This document shows, one piece after another, positions 11,283 to 22,150 of a stretch of DNA of 64,000 nucleotides. Source of the stretch: Pseudogymnoascus destructans. Taxonomy: Eukaryota; Ascomycota; Leotiomycetes; Thelebolales; Thelebolaceae. The stretch is from positions 310,001 to 374,000 of the forward strand of contig NW_020167539.1 of the NCBI RefSeq assembly GCF_001641265.1, in the 5' to 3' direction. The position numbers and the translations under genes are program-made. The notes beneath the pieces are model-generated. The model was not told the DNA's origin and ran no database searches. It saw only the letters and a program-made list of their open reading frames with translations. Within the stretch, counting starts at the first letter, position 1. Every line of letters starts with the position of its first letter.

Positions 11283-12403
11283 CAATAGGCTCCTTAGTAG
11301 GGGTAGACTACGTACGGTATAGAGTAATAGAGTGAAGTGGTAAGGGGATAGTAGGCTAACGGCAAGGGCAACCATGGCTGCGCTGTTGTAGAGGGGCGTC
11401 TGTAGTAGGCTGTAGGCGGGCTGTAATCTGGTAGTCACTAAGTAGGGCGTCAGTAGGAGGCTATAGACAGTCTGTAAGCTGGTAGTCACTAAGTATAAAG
11501 GGAAGTACTACCGTTAGTGGTGATGCCCTACCACAGGCCTATATGCTATAGTGACAATTCTAGGAGGTAGAGCATAGAGAGCACGTTGCATACCTTTGAC
11601 TTAGGCGATTCGTACAGAATAGCGACAACTCCTAGTACACATGGCAGTGGGAACACCTATATCAAAGGCACAGCGTACAGCTACCTTTAGGAGGTAGAGC
11701 TATATACATTAAATAGTTATGGGAGCATATAGGGGCTACGGATGGCAGGTACAGACCATAGAATAGTGGATCCTAGTGTGAAAACTGTGCACCTTAAGCC
11801 TAGAGAAGTAATAAATGGGTCTATATTCACCTTAACCAATCATGAATTTCGCCATTTTGTAGCCAATCAATCCTGTAGGGGGTCGCCATAATGTAATATG
11901 TTATAGATTATAGATATACAGAGTACAGTCAGTATTCACCTATTTCAAACATAGGATGTCGTTTAAATTGTTGATTATGGCTAAACTACACACAATACAC
12001 TACTAATTTACTAGGCCAGAAATGGCTCTGTCACAGTGTGACAGTCCCCTTTCCTATTTGGGCACATGGGGCCGGAGTGGGACTGTTAGACGCTAAAAGT
12101 GTGACAGTAACAGTTGCTAAATTGCTCGGGATTGTGGCTTTCCCCAACGACGAAATACGAGGGTTCAGCCAAAGAAACAGGTCCCATGGATACCCCACGA
12201 TCAACATGACAGGTTCCTTAAATGATTCACAATATGAGACGACCAACATGACAGGTTCTCTTTACGACGCTATGCGGCTGCTCAACCCATACTCCGCACC
12301 AGTGGACTTGATCAACACGTCAACATGTCAATCACCTAACTCACGTGCCTTCTCAGTGCTGGCCACATACGAGGTGGTGAGACAAATGTTTGAGATGAGT
12401 ATA
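11283..12403. other. AT-rich spacer without recognisable gene
   Basis: Contains a local duplication around CTGGTAGTCACTAAGTA (about 11427 and 11479) and GGAGGTAGAGC-type short repeats near 11560 and 11688. It looks like old repeat DNA. No coding feature is supported. It ends at the TA target site of pogo element A. Confidence 0.4.
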
Positions 12404-12589
12404 ATCATCGGTGTTCGCACCGACCACCCTACAGGTGGTCGGCGAAAGCGAGTTGAAGCCTGAAAGCGAGTTGAAGCCTGAAAGCGAGTTGAAGCCTACC
12501 AGATATCATAACTATGTAGAATCTAATACAACCACTATCTAAACAATTATACCAGCAATTGAGTGATAAAATTAAAGCTATTCCCAAAT

Positions 12590-14293
12590 TTAAAACAACC
12601 CTGGGTCTAAATTTTCGTCCTCCCTGTCCGCAAATAGGTCTGTATCCAATCCACTGAATCTTATAAATCCTGTCTCATCATTGTCGTCAGCCTGTGATTC
12701 GTACCCCATCGTTGAAATTAATTGAGTATTGGCTTCTTCTTGAAGCTCTGATTCCTGCGCAATTTTTTCTGGATCTGGAATTGGAATAAGTAAATCAGAA
12801 GGCACCTCCTCCTTCGCCTTTAACATCTGGCTAACTTGCCGCTTTCTTGAAAGCTCTGCTTTACGGGCCTCAACTCCACGAATATGAAGCTCCTTTTTGA
12901 CTTTATTAAGCACTACTCGTGCTTTGTATTTCGCCCTTCGCTCTTGAATTTCCTTGTCTTTTCTAGCCTTGTCATTAATTTTTTTCCATGCATCCTTAGC
13001 AGTTAATGGACCAGTATTTGCTTGAGCGACAGAGCGGCTTTTGAGCTTCGCCTTCTGTTGATTAGCTACTTTTGTAGATAATAAATCATACTGTAGAATA
13101 GCCAGTTCTCCTTGAACAAGTACATTTTCTGAGCAACGTGCCCAAGAATCCCATTCTCGTGCTGAAGGACTAGACAAAAGACATGGTATTTTACTTTGCC
13201 AGTGCCGTAATTTGAGCTCAGAATGCACAAATTTTGTTGGAGTCTGTGGAATTTGTGGAGGATCAAGAGTGCGCTCACAAATCGTATAAACTTTCATTTT
13301 CTTGAGAGCTTCTTTAGAATTGATTGGCCACATTCCAGCTTCACGAAAGGACCTAATGATTGTTCCTTTCTTGAATGTCTGCTGGCAGATTTCGTTCAAA
13401 TCCCGAAAGAATGAAGCTATATTATAATCAATATAAAGATTACGCATAGCATATTGAATTGCCTTCTTGTGCCAGTGTTTATAAGGTTGAAAAACACCAA
13501 CATCAAGTGGCTGCATAATGTGCGTAAGATGCGAAGGAAGCGGATATGGATGGATATTCATTGAAGTTGCCCGTATAACGAACTCTGGTGTTGTATGACT
13601 GATATGGCTGTCCATAAGGAGGACCTTTAGAGGTTTATCAGGCCCAGCTCCTGTATGAATGATAGCTCCAAATATAGCATTGCGAGCTCGCTATTGGTAT
13701 ATCCTGAGTCTGAAAGTAATACAAGCTCATCGCCAGTCAATTTCTCATTATACCAAGATGCCATATGTTGTCGTCCATGTACAATGATAATTGGTGGAAG
13801 CACTTGTCCAACAGCACAGATTGACTCAATCACGGTAATAGATTTGCGGTTTTCGGCCATTGGAACATACATCTTTAATAGTGTTAGTTTAATTGTATTA
13901 AGTTACAAGTACTGAATTATACATACTTCTGTAATAGATACAGGAACTATTACATCCTCCCCTGGTGCTACTCCAACACGAAAACCAGTCTCGTCAAAGT
14001 TATAAATATCCTGTGGCTGGATATTGTGTTGAGTACACCATGCCAAATACACTCCAAACCAGTCTTGTACCGCAGGAATATCATGGGTCGTAACTCAGAC
14101 TCGTGCAATTGGCTTCGTTTTGACAACTTGAAAGAGGATCGAAGAGCTCTTTATAAAGCTCTGAAACCAGCGCCATGAAGGTGCTGGTTTAGGCAGTATT
14201 TCCACTGCCCGCAAGTGGCCAATTGCTGTAAAAACCATCACTTTTGATGCCCCATAGCCTGCAAAATATGAATCCTCTACATATTTGTATATA
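12590..14293 (-). pseudogene. pogo transposase A, middle and C-terminal part
   Basis: DDE_1 (pogo/Jerky-type) transposase. Reading on the - strand: IYKYVEDSYFAGYG, DIYNFDETGFRVG (first catalytic Asp), VPMAENRKSITVI, LLMDSHISHTTPEF (second Asp), LTHIMQPLDVGVFQPYKHW, then a Lys/Arg-rich coiled tail. A 54-nt GT-AG intron (13873-13926) falls between VSITE and MYVPM. Removing it aligns residue for residue with transposase D, which has no intron there. Stops and shifts near 14095 and 13625 break the frame. The N-terminal part lies beyond element B at 16153-16337, and the frame is continuous across the insertion once one TA is removed. Confidence 0.8.
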
Positions 14294-16150
14294 ACGTAGT
14301 TCACAAGCGAGTCGCCTACACAAGCTCACCGACGATTTTTTCTTGGCATCATACTTTTGACTTTAAACTTACATAACTTTTTTTTTAAACATGGCAACTT
14401 CGTACGAAGAAAGAAGTATGATTCTTGCACTTCAAGTGCTTAAATCAAACCCAAAACTAAGTGTAACTCACGTTGCGCGAATCTACAATCTTCCTCGTAT
14501 GACATTGAGAGATCGACACTCTGGAAAACCTGCACGATATACAACTTCAGTTAAGTCTCGAAAATTGACAATATTAGAAGAAGAAGTTGTCGTACGACAT
14601 ATTCTTGACCTAGATTCGCGAGCATTTCCTCCTCGACGCAGTGCTGTTGAAGATATGGCGAATCGATTGCTTGCTGAACGCGACAGCGGACGCGTCGGAA
14701 AGAACTGGATTTCAAACTTCGTACGACGACAACCACAACTCTGTACACATTTTAATCGAAAGATCGACTATCAGCGAGTTCAATGCGAAGATCCTGACGC
14801 ATATAATGCGTGGTTTCGACTTGTACGAAACATGATTACTAAATATGGGATTCACGAGGAGGACATATACAACTTTGACGAGACGGGATTTTTAATGGGC
14901 CAAATATCATCTGAGATGGTTGTAACGAATGCTGAACGAAAGAGCAGACCTCGTATGACACATCAAGGTAATAGGGAATGGATTACAGTAATTCAAGGCA
15001 TTGGATCGTACGGATATGCGCTACCGCCATTTATTATTGTTGCAGGGAAAAATCACCTTTCGTCTTGGTATGAAAATGCTTCTTTGCCGTTAAATTGGGT
15101 TGTTGCTGTTACGTCAAACTGTCTGGACAACAAAAGAGCGAGGGCTTGATTGGATTAAGCATTTTAATCGACATACACAGAGTCGTACGAAGGGTAGATA
15201 TCGACTTTTGATTCTTGACGGGCACGAAAGTCATCACCCAATCGAATTTGAGATGTATTGCAAGGACTGGAATATTATTATTCTTTGCATGCCAGCACAT
15301 TCGTCTCATAACCTTCAGCCACTTGACGTTGGTTGTTTTCGACCATTAAAGCGTTCGTACGGAACTGAGATTGAGAAGTTGATGCGTGCGCATATTACAC
15401 ACATCTCGAAAGAAGATTTTTTCCCTGCCTTTCACATAGCGTTTCGTACAGCAATGATTGAATCAAACATTCGAGCAGGGTTTCGTGCTACAGGGCTTGT
15501 TCCGTACGATCCAGACTATGTAATCTCAAAGCTTGATGTTCGACTTCGTACGCCAACACCAACGCCTACGCCAACTCTACCTGTGATTTGGGAACCTAAA
15601 ACTCCTCACAATGTACTTGAGACACAATCTCAATTAACATACCTTAAAGACCAGATTATATGACATCAGAATAGTTCACCAACTTTGCTTTTACGAAGCA
15701 TTGATCAGGTTGCGAAAGGTGCAGCGAGTGCAATACATGAATTGACGTTATTACGAGAAGAAAACGCTGCACTTCGCAAAGCAAATGACTTACTTAGTCG
15801 ACGTCGTCGTACGAAGAAACGTCGATTGCAAGAAGGAGGAGTACTTACTGTCGAAGCTGTCCAAGACTCAGAGGCTCAAAGAGAGGCTAATATACAATTA
15901 CAAGCTGATTTGCGAGAAAGTAGGGGTCGTACGAAGCAAACTGAGCCGCAAAAACGTTGTTGTAGATGTTGCGGACAAATTGGTCACAACGTACGAACTT
16001 GTCCAAATATTGTAGATACATCTGATGATTCAAATGCCGAAGAGTTAGAATAGTTTAATTAATTAATTGTTGAGATATTTTATGATTTCGTATGATGCCA
16101 AGGAATAATCGGCGGTGAGCTTGTGTAGGCGACTCGCTTGTGAACTACGT
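14294..16150 (+). mobile_element. pogo-type DNA transposon B, nested in A
   Basis: TIRs ACGTAGTTCACAAGCGAGTC at 14294 and its reverse complement ending at 16150, extending over about 55 bp to the GGCATCATAC block. TA target duplications sit at 14292-14293 and 16151-16152. The element is 1857 bp, oriented opposite to A, and lies inside the coding region of transposase A. Its sequence is unusually rich in the palindrome CGTACG. Confidence 0.9.
14391..16053 (+). pseudogene. pogo transposase B with C-terminal zinc knuckle, one shift and one stop
   Basis: N-terminal HTH (MILALQVLKSNPKLSVTHVA ... MTLRDR), CENPB-type HTH (EEEVVVRHILDLDSRAFPPR ... VGKNWISNFVRR), then the DDE_1 core with IYNFDETGF (first Asp), LLILDGHESHH (second Asp) and LQPLDVGCFRPLKR. 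The C-terminus has a coiled coil (LTLLREENAALRKAND) and a CCHC knuckle, CRCCGQIGHNVRTC. A 1-nt slip near 15118 moves the frame, and TGA at 15661-15663 stands where pogo C has Arg (CGA to TGA). Otherwise it is nearly complete, so this insertion is fairly young. Confidence 0.85.
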
Positions 16151-16152
16151 TA

Positions 16153-16337
16153 GCCTTGATTTGTGCCTCTGAAAGTATCTTATTCTGGCCTCCGTAAATA
16201 GGGTTTGGTGCCTGGGCTTTGAGTTTCGCTCATCGGAGGTTCGTATTGAGGGTCTTCGCATTTATATTGAATATTCGTGCAGCGGTTATAGGCTTTTCTG
16301 AAGGGTTGTCGCGGAGGAATTGGAGGGCATCATCCAT
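16153..16337 (-). pseudogene. pogo transposase A, N-terminal part
   Basis: Starts MDDALQFLRDNPSEKPITAA and continues ARIFNINAKTL ... GGQNKILSEAQIKA, the N-terminal HTH of the same transposase as at 12590-14293, and similar to the start of transposase D (REWLAENPSESRRVASRIF). An in-frame TGA follows NTNLR. The piece is separated from the rest by the insertion of element B at a TA. Confidence 0.75.
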
Positions 16338-16658
16338 TGTATTAGATTCAAGTACGACGACGAAGCAGTTTTGTCACAAGTGTATAGATGAAAGGGAGAA
16401 ACGTATATAATTTGTGTGTAAATCTCTTCTTCGGCTATGTACAAGACCCCTGGCGGGCTTCATCTCGCTTTTGGGCTTTCGCCGACCACCTGTAGGGTGG
16501 TCGGTGCAAACACCGACGATTATAAACGGGAGGAGACTCCCAAGGTTTTGCATTGATCATGCCCAGTATTATCCATTGACCAATCAACTCCACTCACCCT
16601 ACACTCATAATAATCACATAATTATAAAATATCTCAATAACAAACCCTCCTCGCCACC

Positions 16659-17126
16659 ATGCGTACAGACTTCTACGCTGCCCTCCTGGCAACAGCCGCA
16701 ACCTACGCCTCCGCCTCCGCCATCCCCCAGCACCAATCCCGCAACACCTGCCTTGACATCCCCACCTTCCAAGCAACCGACTACAAATGGGGCTGCTCCC
16801 CCGGTGGCTGCCGCTCGAATTTCAAACTCGCCGCCGCAGCCCGCTACCGCACAGGCGCCCCAGGCATCAACGTCGAGTGCAGCCCCATTTTCATCCAGCA
16901 GCTGTGGGTGCCCTGCCGCAACGTCGATGGCAGCGAGTTGCCCGCCACATCAAGAGTTGAGGCTATCTGGACGCAGGGGCCGGATTATGAGCGTCAGTTC
17001 CTTGGGGTGGCGCATATTTATCTGAGGGGAGATGGGAAGACGGTTAATGCCACGGCGCGCACGGATATCCTGCCTGTGAGGGGGGAGCCGATGAAATTTT
17101 TGTTCCCTGTGACGATTATTAGTTAG
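16659..17126 (+). CDS. small secreted cysteine-containing protein
   Basis: 155 aa, single exon. Residues 1 to about 21 (MRTDFYAALLATAATYASAS) form a clear signal peptide ending in an AXA-type site. The mature part has five cysteines (about residues 31, 46, 51, 74 and 86), so one may be free or pair between chains. No family recognised. The start is 139 bp downstream of the right terminus of pogo element A. The frame is intact with good codon bias, unlike the surrounding decay. A secreted effector-like role is possible from size, secretion and TE-flanked location, but this is inference. Confidence 0.75.
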   Translation: MRTDFYAALLATAATYASASAIPQHQSRNTCLDIPTFQATDYKWGCSPGGCRSNFKLAAAARYRTGAPGINVECSPIFIQQLWVPCRNVDGSELPATSRVEAIWTQGPDYERQFLGVAHIYLRGDGKTVNATARTDILPVRGEPMKFLFPVTIIS

Positions 17127-18539
17127 GAGGAGAGCTTCGTGGGCATAGTTGGTAGCGCTGTCAGTGTATGTTTGAGCGATGCTGGATAAAATGGGAAATA
17201 ATTAGACAAAAGCTCTTGCTGAAGAATTTGTCCCAAGAGAAACGTATCATGGTACACTACAGCCCGCCACGTATCACAACTGCGGCTCATGCCCCATATA
17301 CCTACTATTCCACTTGTATAATTGCAACGACCCGCGTTATTATATCGCCCTGTCTTCCGGGATCGGAACGTTCACCAGCTCTGAAAGGCATCCGGCCTGA
17401 CATCTGTGGAATAAAATAGCGGGCCGCGACAGTAATACAGGGGGAGCTCTAGCATGACCCACAAACGAATAATAAGCAGGCCGACACCCCACAAGCCAAG
17501 TCCCGAGGCGGCAGCAAAAGGTGGGCGGCATTTGGGGGCACATCAACGGTCTCGATATTAAGCACATAATACCAAAGAGAAGCCAAGGAACAACAACATC
17601 TTATGGAGCCCAGAACGGCCATGCTCGCTCACGGATAATGGGTGTGAAACTCTCACACGATAACAATTGCTTGGGAGTTCGCTGAGAATGGCATCTTTAA
17701 GCTTGTTCCTGTCAGGTGTGGGTTCTGGAAGCATGCAGCTGAAGACATTACATCGTAGATCACTCTCATTATCTATCATCCTTGATCTCCAGAAGCCGAT
17801 TGACTAGAACAATCCTTGAAGCTATAGCTCAGGATATACATACTGCTTTTGCATCATGGCTTCGTCCCTACATAAACAGAGATATTACCTCGTCATAAAC
17901 CCCCTCTCACTATCCCATCTACCCAATCTGCTGCGATTAAGTCCTTCTCCTTCGTCCGCGACGTCGTTGTCGCCTGTGGTCTATTGCAGACCAATCTCGT
18001 TTGTAGTCCAACCATTTTCGCTTGTATGAATCCTCTAGTTCTTTGGGAATTTGCCGTTCTAGTACCAAGGGAGGAGGTGGTATTTGCCTTTCACAACTAT
18101 GTATGAAGGGACTACCTAGCCGTCTGCACACACACTCTAGATAACTATAACCCATTCCCGATTGCCAGGCTGCTTTGGGGGCCGGCCACGTCGTTTAGAG
18201 CTTGTAGCCACCTTTGCGCTTAAGAGCATGCCTATTAAAAACCTAGTCTCATAAAATTTTTATGTATCTGCTTCATGGATGCCATATTTCACAATTGTGT
18301 TACACACAAGCTCAAACTAGCCACGAATAAGTTCTGGATCTTCACACTTAGCCTTCTAGTAGTCGTATTTACTCTAGAAAGTTTGCTTAGATATCGCGTC
18401 GTGAAGGTATGCCTAGTAAATGATGACCTAGCTTATAGTGGTAACGTGGTTGTACACCGAGTCGTGAATGTCACCGAGTCGTGAAACTTTTTTATACCCA
18501 CCACTGTAAGGTATATTGTATTAAAACTAAAACTATTCA
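17127..18539. other. non-coding spacer, no gene recognised
   Basis: Mixed low-complexity and AT-rich DNA between the small secreted-protein gene and pogo relic C. A 72-codon frame on the - strand (17937-18155) is basic and Pro-rich but shows no motif. A repeated CCGAGTCGTGAA at 18457-18486 may be the decayed terminus of pogo C. Confidence 0.4.
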
Positions 18540-19386
18540 GAATCTGATGAGCTAAGTACTTCTATGACCTCCTGACAAGTTCGTGCATTATGGCCAGCCC
18601 CCCCGCAAGTGCCACAATGTCATACACCTGGTTGCCCCTCATTCCTACCAACCCCTCCAGAGCGCTTCTCGCGATTTATTTGCTCCGTAACTGCCCTTTG
18701 GGACAAATCATCATGTGCATCCCCTACAGAAAGTGCACACCCTTGACGGACACGAGACTTTTTAGCCCTCCGGCGTTTGCTAAGAGCTTCGTTTGCTGCT
18801 CGAAGGGTGCGGACTTCAGCTGACAATAAAGTCATTTCATGTGCCAAAATCTCTGTCCCTTTAGCTAATGCAGTAACAGTAGCAAAAATGGGGGTTGGCG
18901 AGCTTCCTTGGTGCCGTGCAATGCGATTTTTAACTAGAGTAGTCTGTGAGAGAGCATCTATTGGGTTGCGAGGCGTTTGAGAAACCCAAGGATCAGCGTC
19001 TATAGAGGGGGGTCCTGTAGGTGTAGGAGTCCGCAACTTGACGTCTAGCTTTGAAATGATTACTTGCGGATCAAAGGGCACTAAACCAGCTCCGCGAAAT
19101 CCAGCTTTGGCATTTTGAGTTGTTATTGACTGGTTATAAGCTGCGTGGAAAGCTATAAAAAAACTCAACCTTTGTAATATGGTTTATATGAGCCTTAATA
19201 AAGGTCTCAATTTGACGCCCATACATGCGTTTAAGAACACTAAAGCACCCAACATCAAGTGGCTGAGTTAGGTGAGACGAGTGAGGAGGTAGACAGAGAG
19301 TTATGATGTTGTTTGCTTTGCAATATTCCTGAAACGCAGCTGATTCGTGACTTTCATGCCCGTCTAAAACCAACATCCGATATGGT
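18540..19386 (-). pseudogene. pogo transposase C, C-terminal half
   Basis: On the - strand: PYRMLVLDGHESHES (second catalytic Asp), LTQPLDVGCFSVLKR, a 1-nt shift at about 19155, then AKAGFRGAGLVPFDP, the coiled coil and a CCHC knuckle (CGTCGGAGHNARTC, near 18585). It is related to transposase B. The gene is cut at 19386 by repeat copy c, whose left flank is ATGGT. The preceding part of the same protein lies inverted at 20312-20564. Confidence 0.85.
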
Positions 19387-20311
19387 TGTCATACTGACAT
19401 TCGTTGCACTCAGTTTGCTATCAAACTCAAGAGCAAACTTGGAAATCTCCTCCTCAAACCTACAAGTCACTATACATATTTTGGCTTATCACACCAACAA
19501 CAAGAGCAATACTACTCAACGATTGCTACAACCATCTATGATTCATTACACGTCATCGCTCCTTAGTTACTGGGCCGATATTACCACATAGCATATCTCT
19601 ACAACCCTCTATGATTCATTACATGACATCACTCATACTACCACATGACATATCTCTACCAACTAGAGGCCTAGGAGCATGAACGATAGCTCTAAAAGCT
19701 CCTACGAACCTCTATGATTCATTACATGTCATCGCTCTTTAGTTACCCACAAGATTGGTTAAGTTATGACATAATTTGTCTATGACATAATTTGTCTATG
19801 ACATAATTTGTCTATAGGGGTACTCTGACCTTGGACCTCCTTTTACTTCCTATAGGCTACGAACCTAAGAGATGGTTCTATGGGATTCTCTTACGTCGAC
19901 TACAGTTACCAAGCCTGGTAATCATGGAAAGTCTTGGAAAATGAGAGAACTACACTCCTTTAGCATAAATAGGATTGCCCTTTCCTTAAGAAAGGGCAAG
20001 CAGACAATACAGTAAATCGACTATCACATACTTCCACGTCTTTTCCAAGCTTCCAAGCATTGATCTTGTTACTCCTTGTTTCTGAAAAGTCAGTGAGGTG
20101 TTAACCTCTGACTTACCCCTGAGTTCCCAGACTCAACATTTGTTGCAACTTGTCTGAACCACTTCACTACATCACACACCTGATTGCTGCGTTGTGGAAT
20201 AGTCTAAGCTACGACCCTTTGGCTCTGTTTTCTAAGACAGTATGTTGTCTTAGTAAATTCATCCCTTCCTTGGGTGGCTAGATTCTCACATCTGGTGCAC
20301 CCACCATTACA
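19387..20311 (+). repeat. 0.93-kb TG...CA dispersed repeat, copy c
   Basis: Same family as copy a and nearly identical to copy d in inverted orientation, including a private triplication of GACATAATTTGTCTAT (about 19768-19813). It interrupts the pogo C transposase. Confidence 0.85.
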
Positions 20312-20564
20312 AGAGGCAAGGCAGTTCAGCCTGGCAATCGGGAATGGGCTACAGCAATTGTTTGTGTGAATGCTGAAGGCGGGAGTATCCCTCCGTTTTT
20401 AGTAGTTCAAGGGAAATGTCACCTTTCAAGTTGGTATACTGAATCCGGCCTTCCTCACAATTGGGTAATTAAACCAACAAGCAATGGATGGACCAACAAT
20501 GAGACAGGTCTAGAATGGCTTCATCACTTCGATAAACATACTTGCAGTCGTGCAAAAGGACCAT
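20312..20564 (+). pseudogene. pogo transposase C, middle fragment, inverted relative to the C-terminal half
   Basis: Encodes GNREWATAIVCVNAEGGSIP ... HLSSWYTESG ... HFDKHTCSRAKGP, the segment that directly precedes PYRMLVLDGHES in the protein. It is on the + strand while the rest is on the - strand. It ends ACCAT at the edge of copy d; the C-terminal half begins with ACCAT at the edge of copy c. The piece therefore looks flipped after c inserted with an ACCAT target duplication. Confidence 0.85.
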
Positions 20565-21489
20565 TGTAATGGTGGGTGCACCAGATGTGAGAATCTAGCC
20601 ACCCAAGGAAGGGATGAATTTACTAAGACAACACACTGTCTTAGAAAACAGAGCCAAAGGGTCGTAGCTTAGACTATTCCACAACGCAGCAATCAGGTGT
20701 GTGATGTAGTGAAGTGGTTCAGACAAGTTGCAACAAATGTTGAGTCTGGGAACTCAGGGGTAAGTCAGAGGTTAACACCTCACTGACTTTTCAGAAACAA
20801 GGAGTAACAAGATCAATGCTTGGAAGCTTGGAAAAGACGTGGAAGTATGTGATAGTCGATTTACTGTATTGTCTGCTTGCCCTTTCTTAAGGAAAGGGCA
20901 ATCCTATTTATGCTAAAGGAGTGTAGTTCTCTCATTTTCCAAGACTTTCCATGATTACCAGGCTTGGTAACTGTAGTCGACGTAAGAGAATCCCATAGAA
21001 CCATCTCTTAGGTTCGTAGCCTATAGGAAGTAAAAGGAGGTCCAAGGTCAGAGTACCCCTATAGACAAATTATGTCATAGACAAATTATGTCATAGACAA
21101 ATTATGTCATAACTTAACCAATCTTGTGGGTAACTAAAGAGCGATGACATGTAATGAATCATAGAGGTTCGTAGGAGCTTTTAGAGCTATCGTTCATGCT
21201 CCTAGGCCTCTAGTTGGTAGAGATATGTCATGTGGTAGTATGAGTGATGTCATGTAATGAATCATAGAGGGTTGTAGAGATATGCTATGTGGTAATATCG
21301 GCCCAGTAACTAAGGAGCGATGACGTGTAATGAATCATAGATGGTTGTAGCAATCGTTGAGTAGTATTGCTCTTGTTGTTGGTGTGATAAGCCAAAATAT
21401 GTATAGTGACTTGTAGGTTTGAGGAGGAGATTTCCAAGTTTGCTCTTGAGTTTGATAGCAAACTGAGTGCAACGAATGTCAGTATGACA
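20565..21489 (-). repeat. 0.93-kb TG...CA dispersed repeat, copy d (inverted)
   Basis: Near-exact reverse complement of copy c with the same private triplication. Left flank ACCAT (20560-20564), right flank ACGGT. Together c and d form a 2.1-kb fold-back structure around the 253-bp pogo fragment. Confidence 0.85.
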
Positions 21490-21760
21490 ACGGTGGCTTA
21501 ATGATGCCTAAGACTAATATCATTAAATATTAGCAAGCAAAGCAGTATCAGTATCTAATAATTAAAATAGCTCAAGACTATTTAGCAATTCCAGCAACAT
21601 TAGCAGCATTAGAACGGGTCTTTAGCTAAGGAGCTAACATTGTCACAAAGAAAAGGAATAGACTATTGCCTTTAACAATTAGATATTTACTATGTCTATA
21701 GGATTAGGGGATAATTGTCGACGATGAGGATGTCGAAGATATTAACCTGTATAGCTAGTA
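21490..21760 (+). pseudogene. hAT transposase C-terminal dimerisation domain relic
   Basis: One frame reads DYLAIPATLAALERVFS, stop, GANIVTKKRNRLLPLTIRYL, LCL, the signature C-terminal region of hAT transposases (consensus DYLAIPATSAASERVFS). Several stops are present and the upstream domains are missing. The piece abuts repeat copy d. Confidence 0.75.
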
Positions 21761-22150
21761 TCCCATCTACAAAGCCCTTATATCGAGCATTTACTCCAAA
21801 TGCCAACTTCACATTTCCACCCAAATTCCCAAAAGTCGTTAATCAGATCTGTCATCCACCATTATCTCCCCCAACCACCCCCATCGATCTCGTAAACGCC
21901 GCACAGACCAACAAATGCCGTACCACCTTACCATATCCGGTTAGCCCCCAACCCTGAACACGGGCCGAAATGTTGGTGATGCCGACGTCCTCGATCTGTC
22001 GCCTCAACATCACCGATCTCGCGAACGCACCCCCAAACGGTCCTCAACAATCGGCCGCAACACTCCGTCATCTCAGCGCCGTTTCTTATCTATTGTATCT
22101 TTCTTTCCTTTGTTGCAATCTAGAGGGGTTTCAGACGGGGAGCCAGTAGG

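Larger units (their letters stand above)
12404..16520 (-). mobile_element. pogo-type DNA transposon A (interrupted by element B)
   Basis: Terminal inverted repeats of about 45 bp, ATCATCGGTGTTCGCACCGA at the left and the near-identical reverse complement at the right. They are flanked by the TA dinucleotide (12402-12403 and 16521-16522) typical of Tc1/mariner/pogo insertion. Its transposase is on the - strand and is split by element B (14294-16150). The left subterminal region has three copies of GCGAGTTGAAGCCTGAAA (12450-12496). Confidence 0.85.

Noticed and set aside
17937..18155. 72-codon - strand ORF as a gene
   Set aside because: Basic, Pro-rich, no family motif, no conserved start, in repeat-like DNA.
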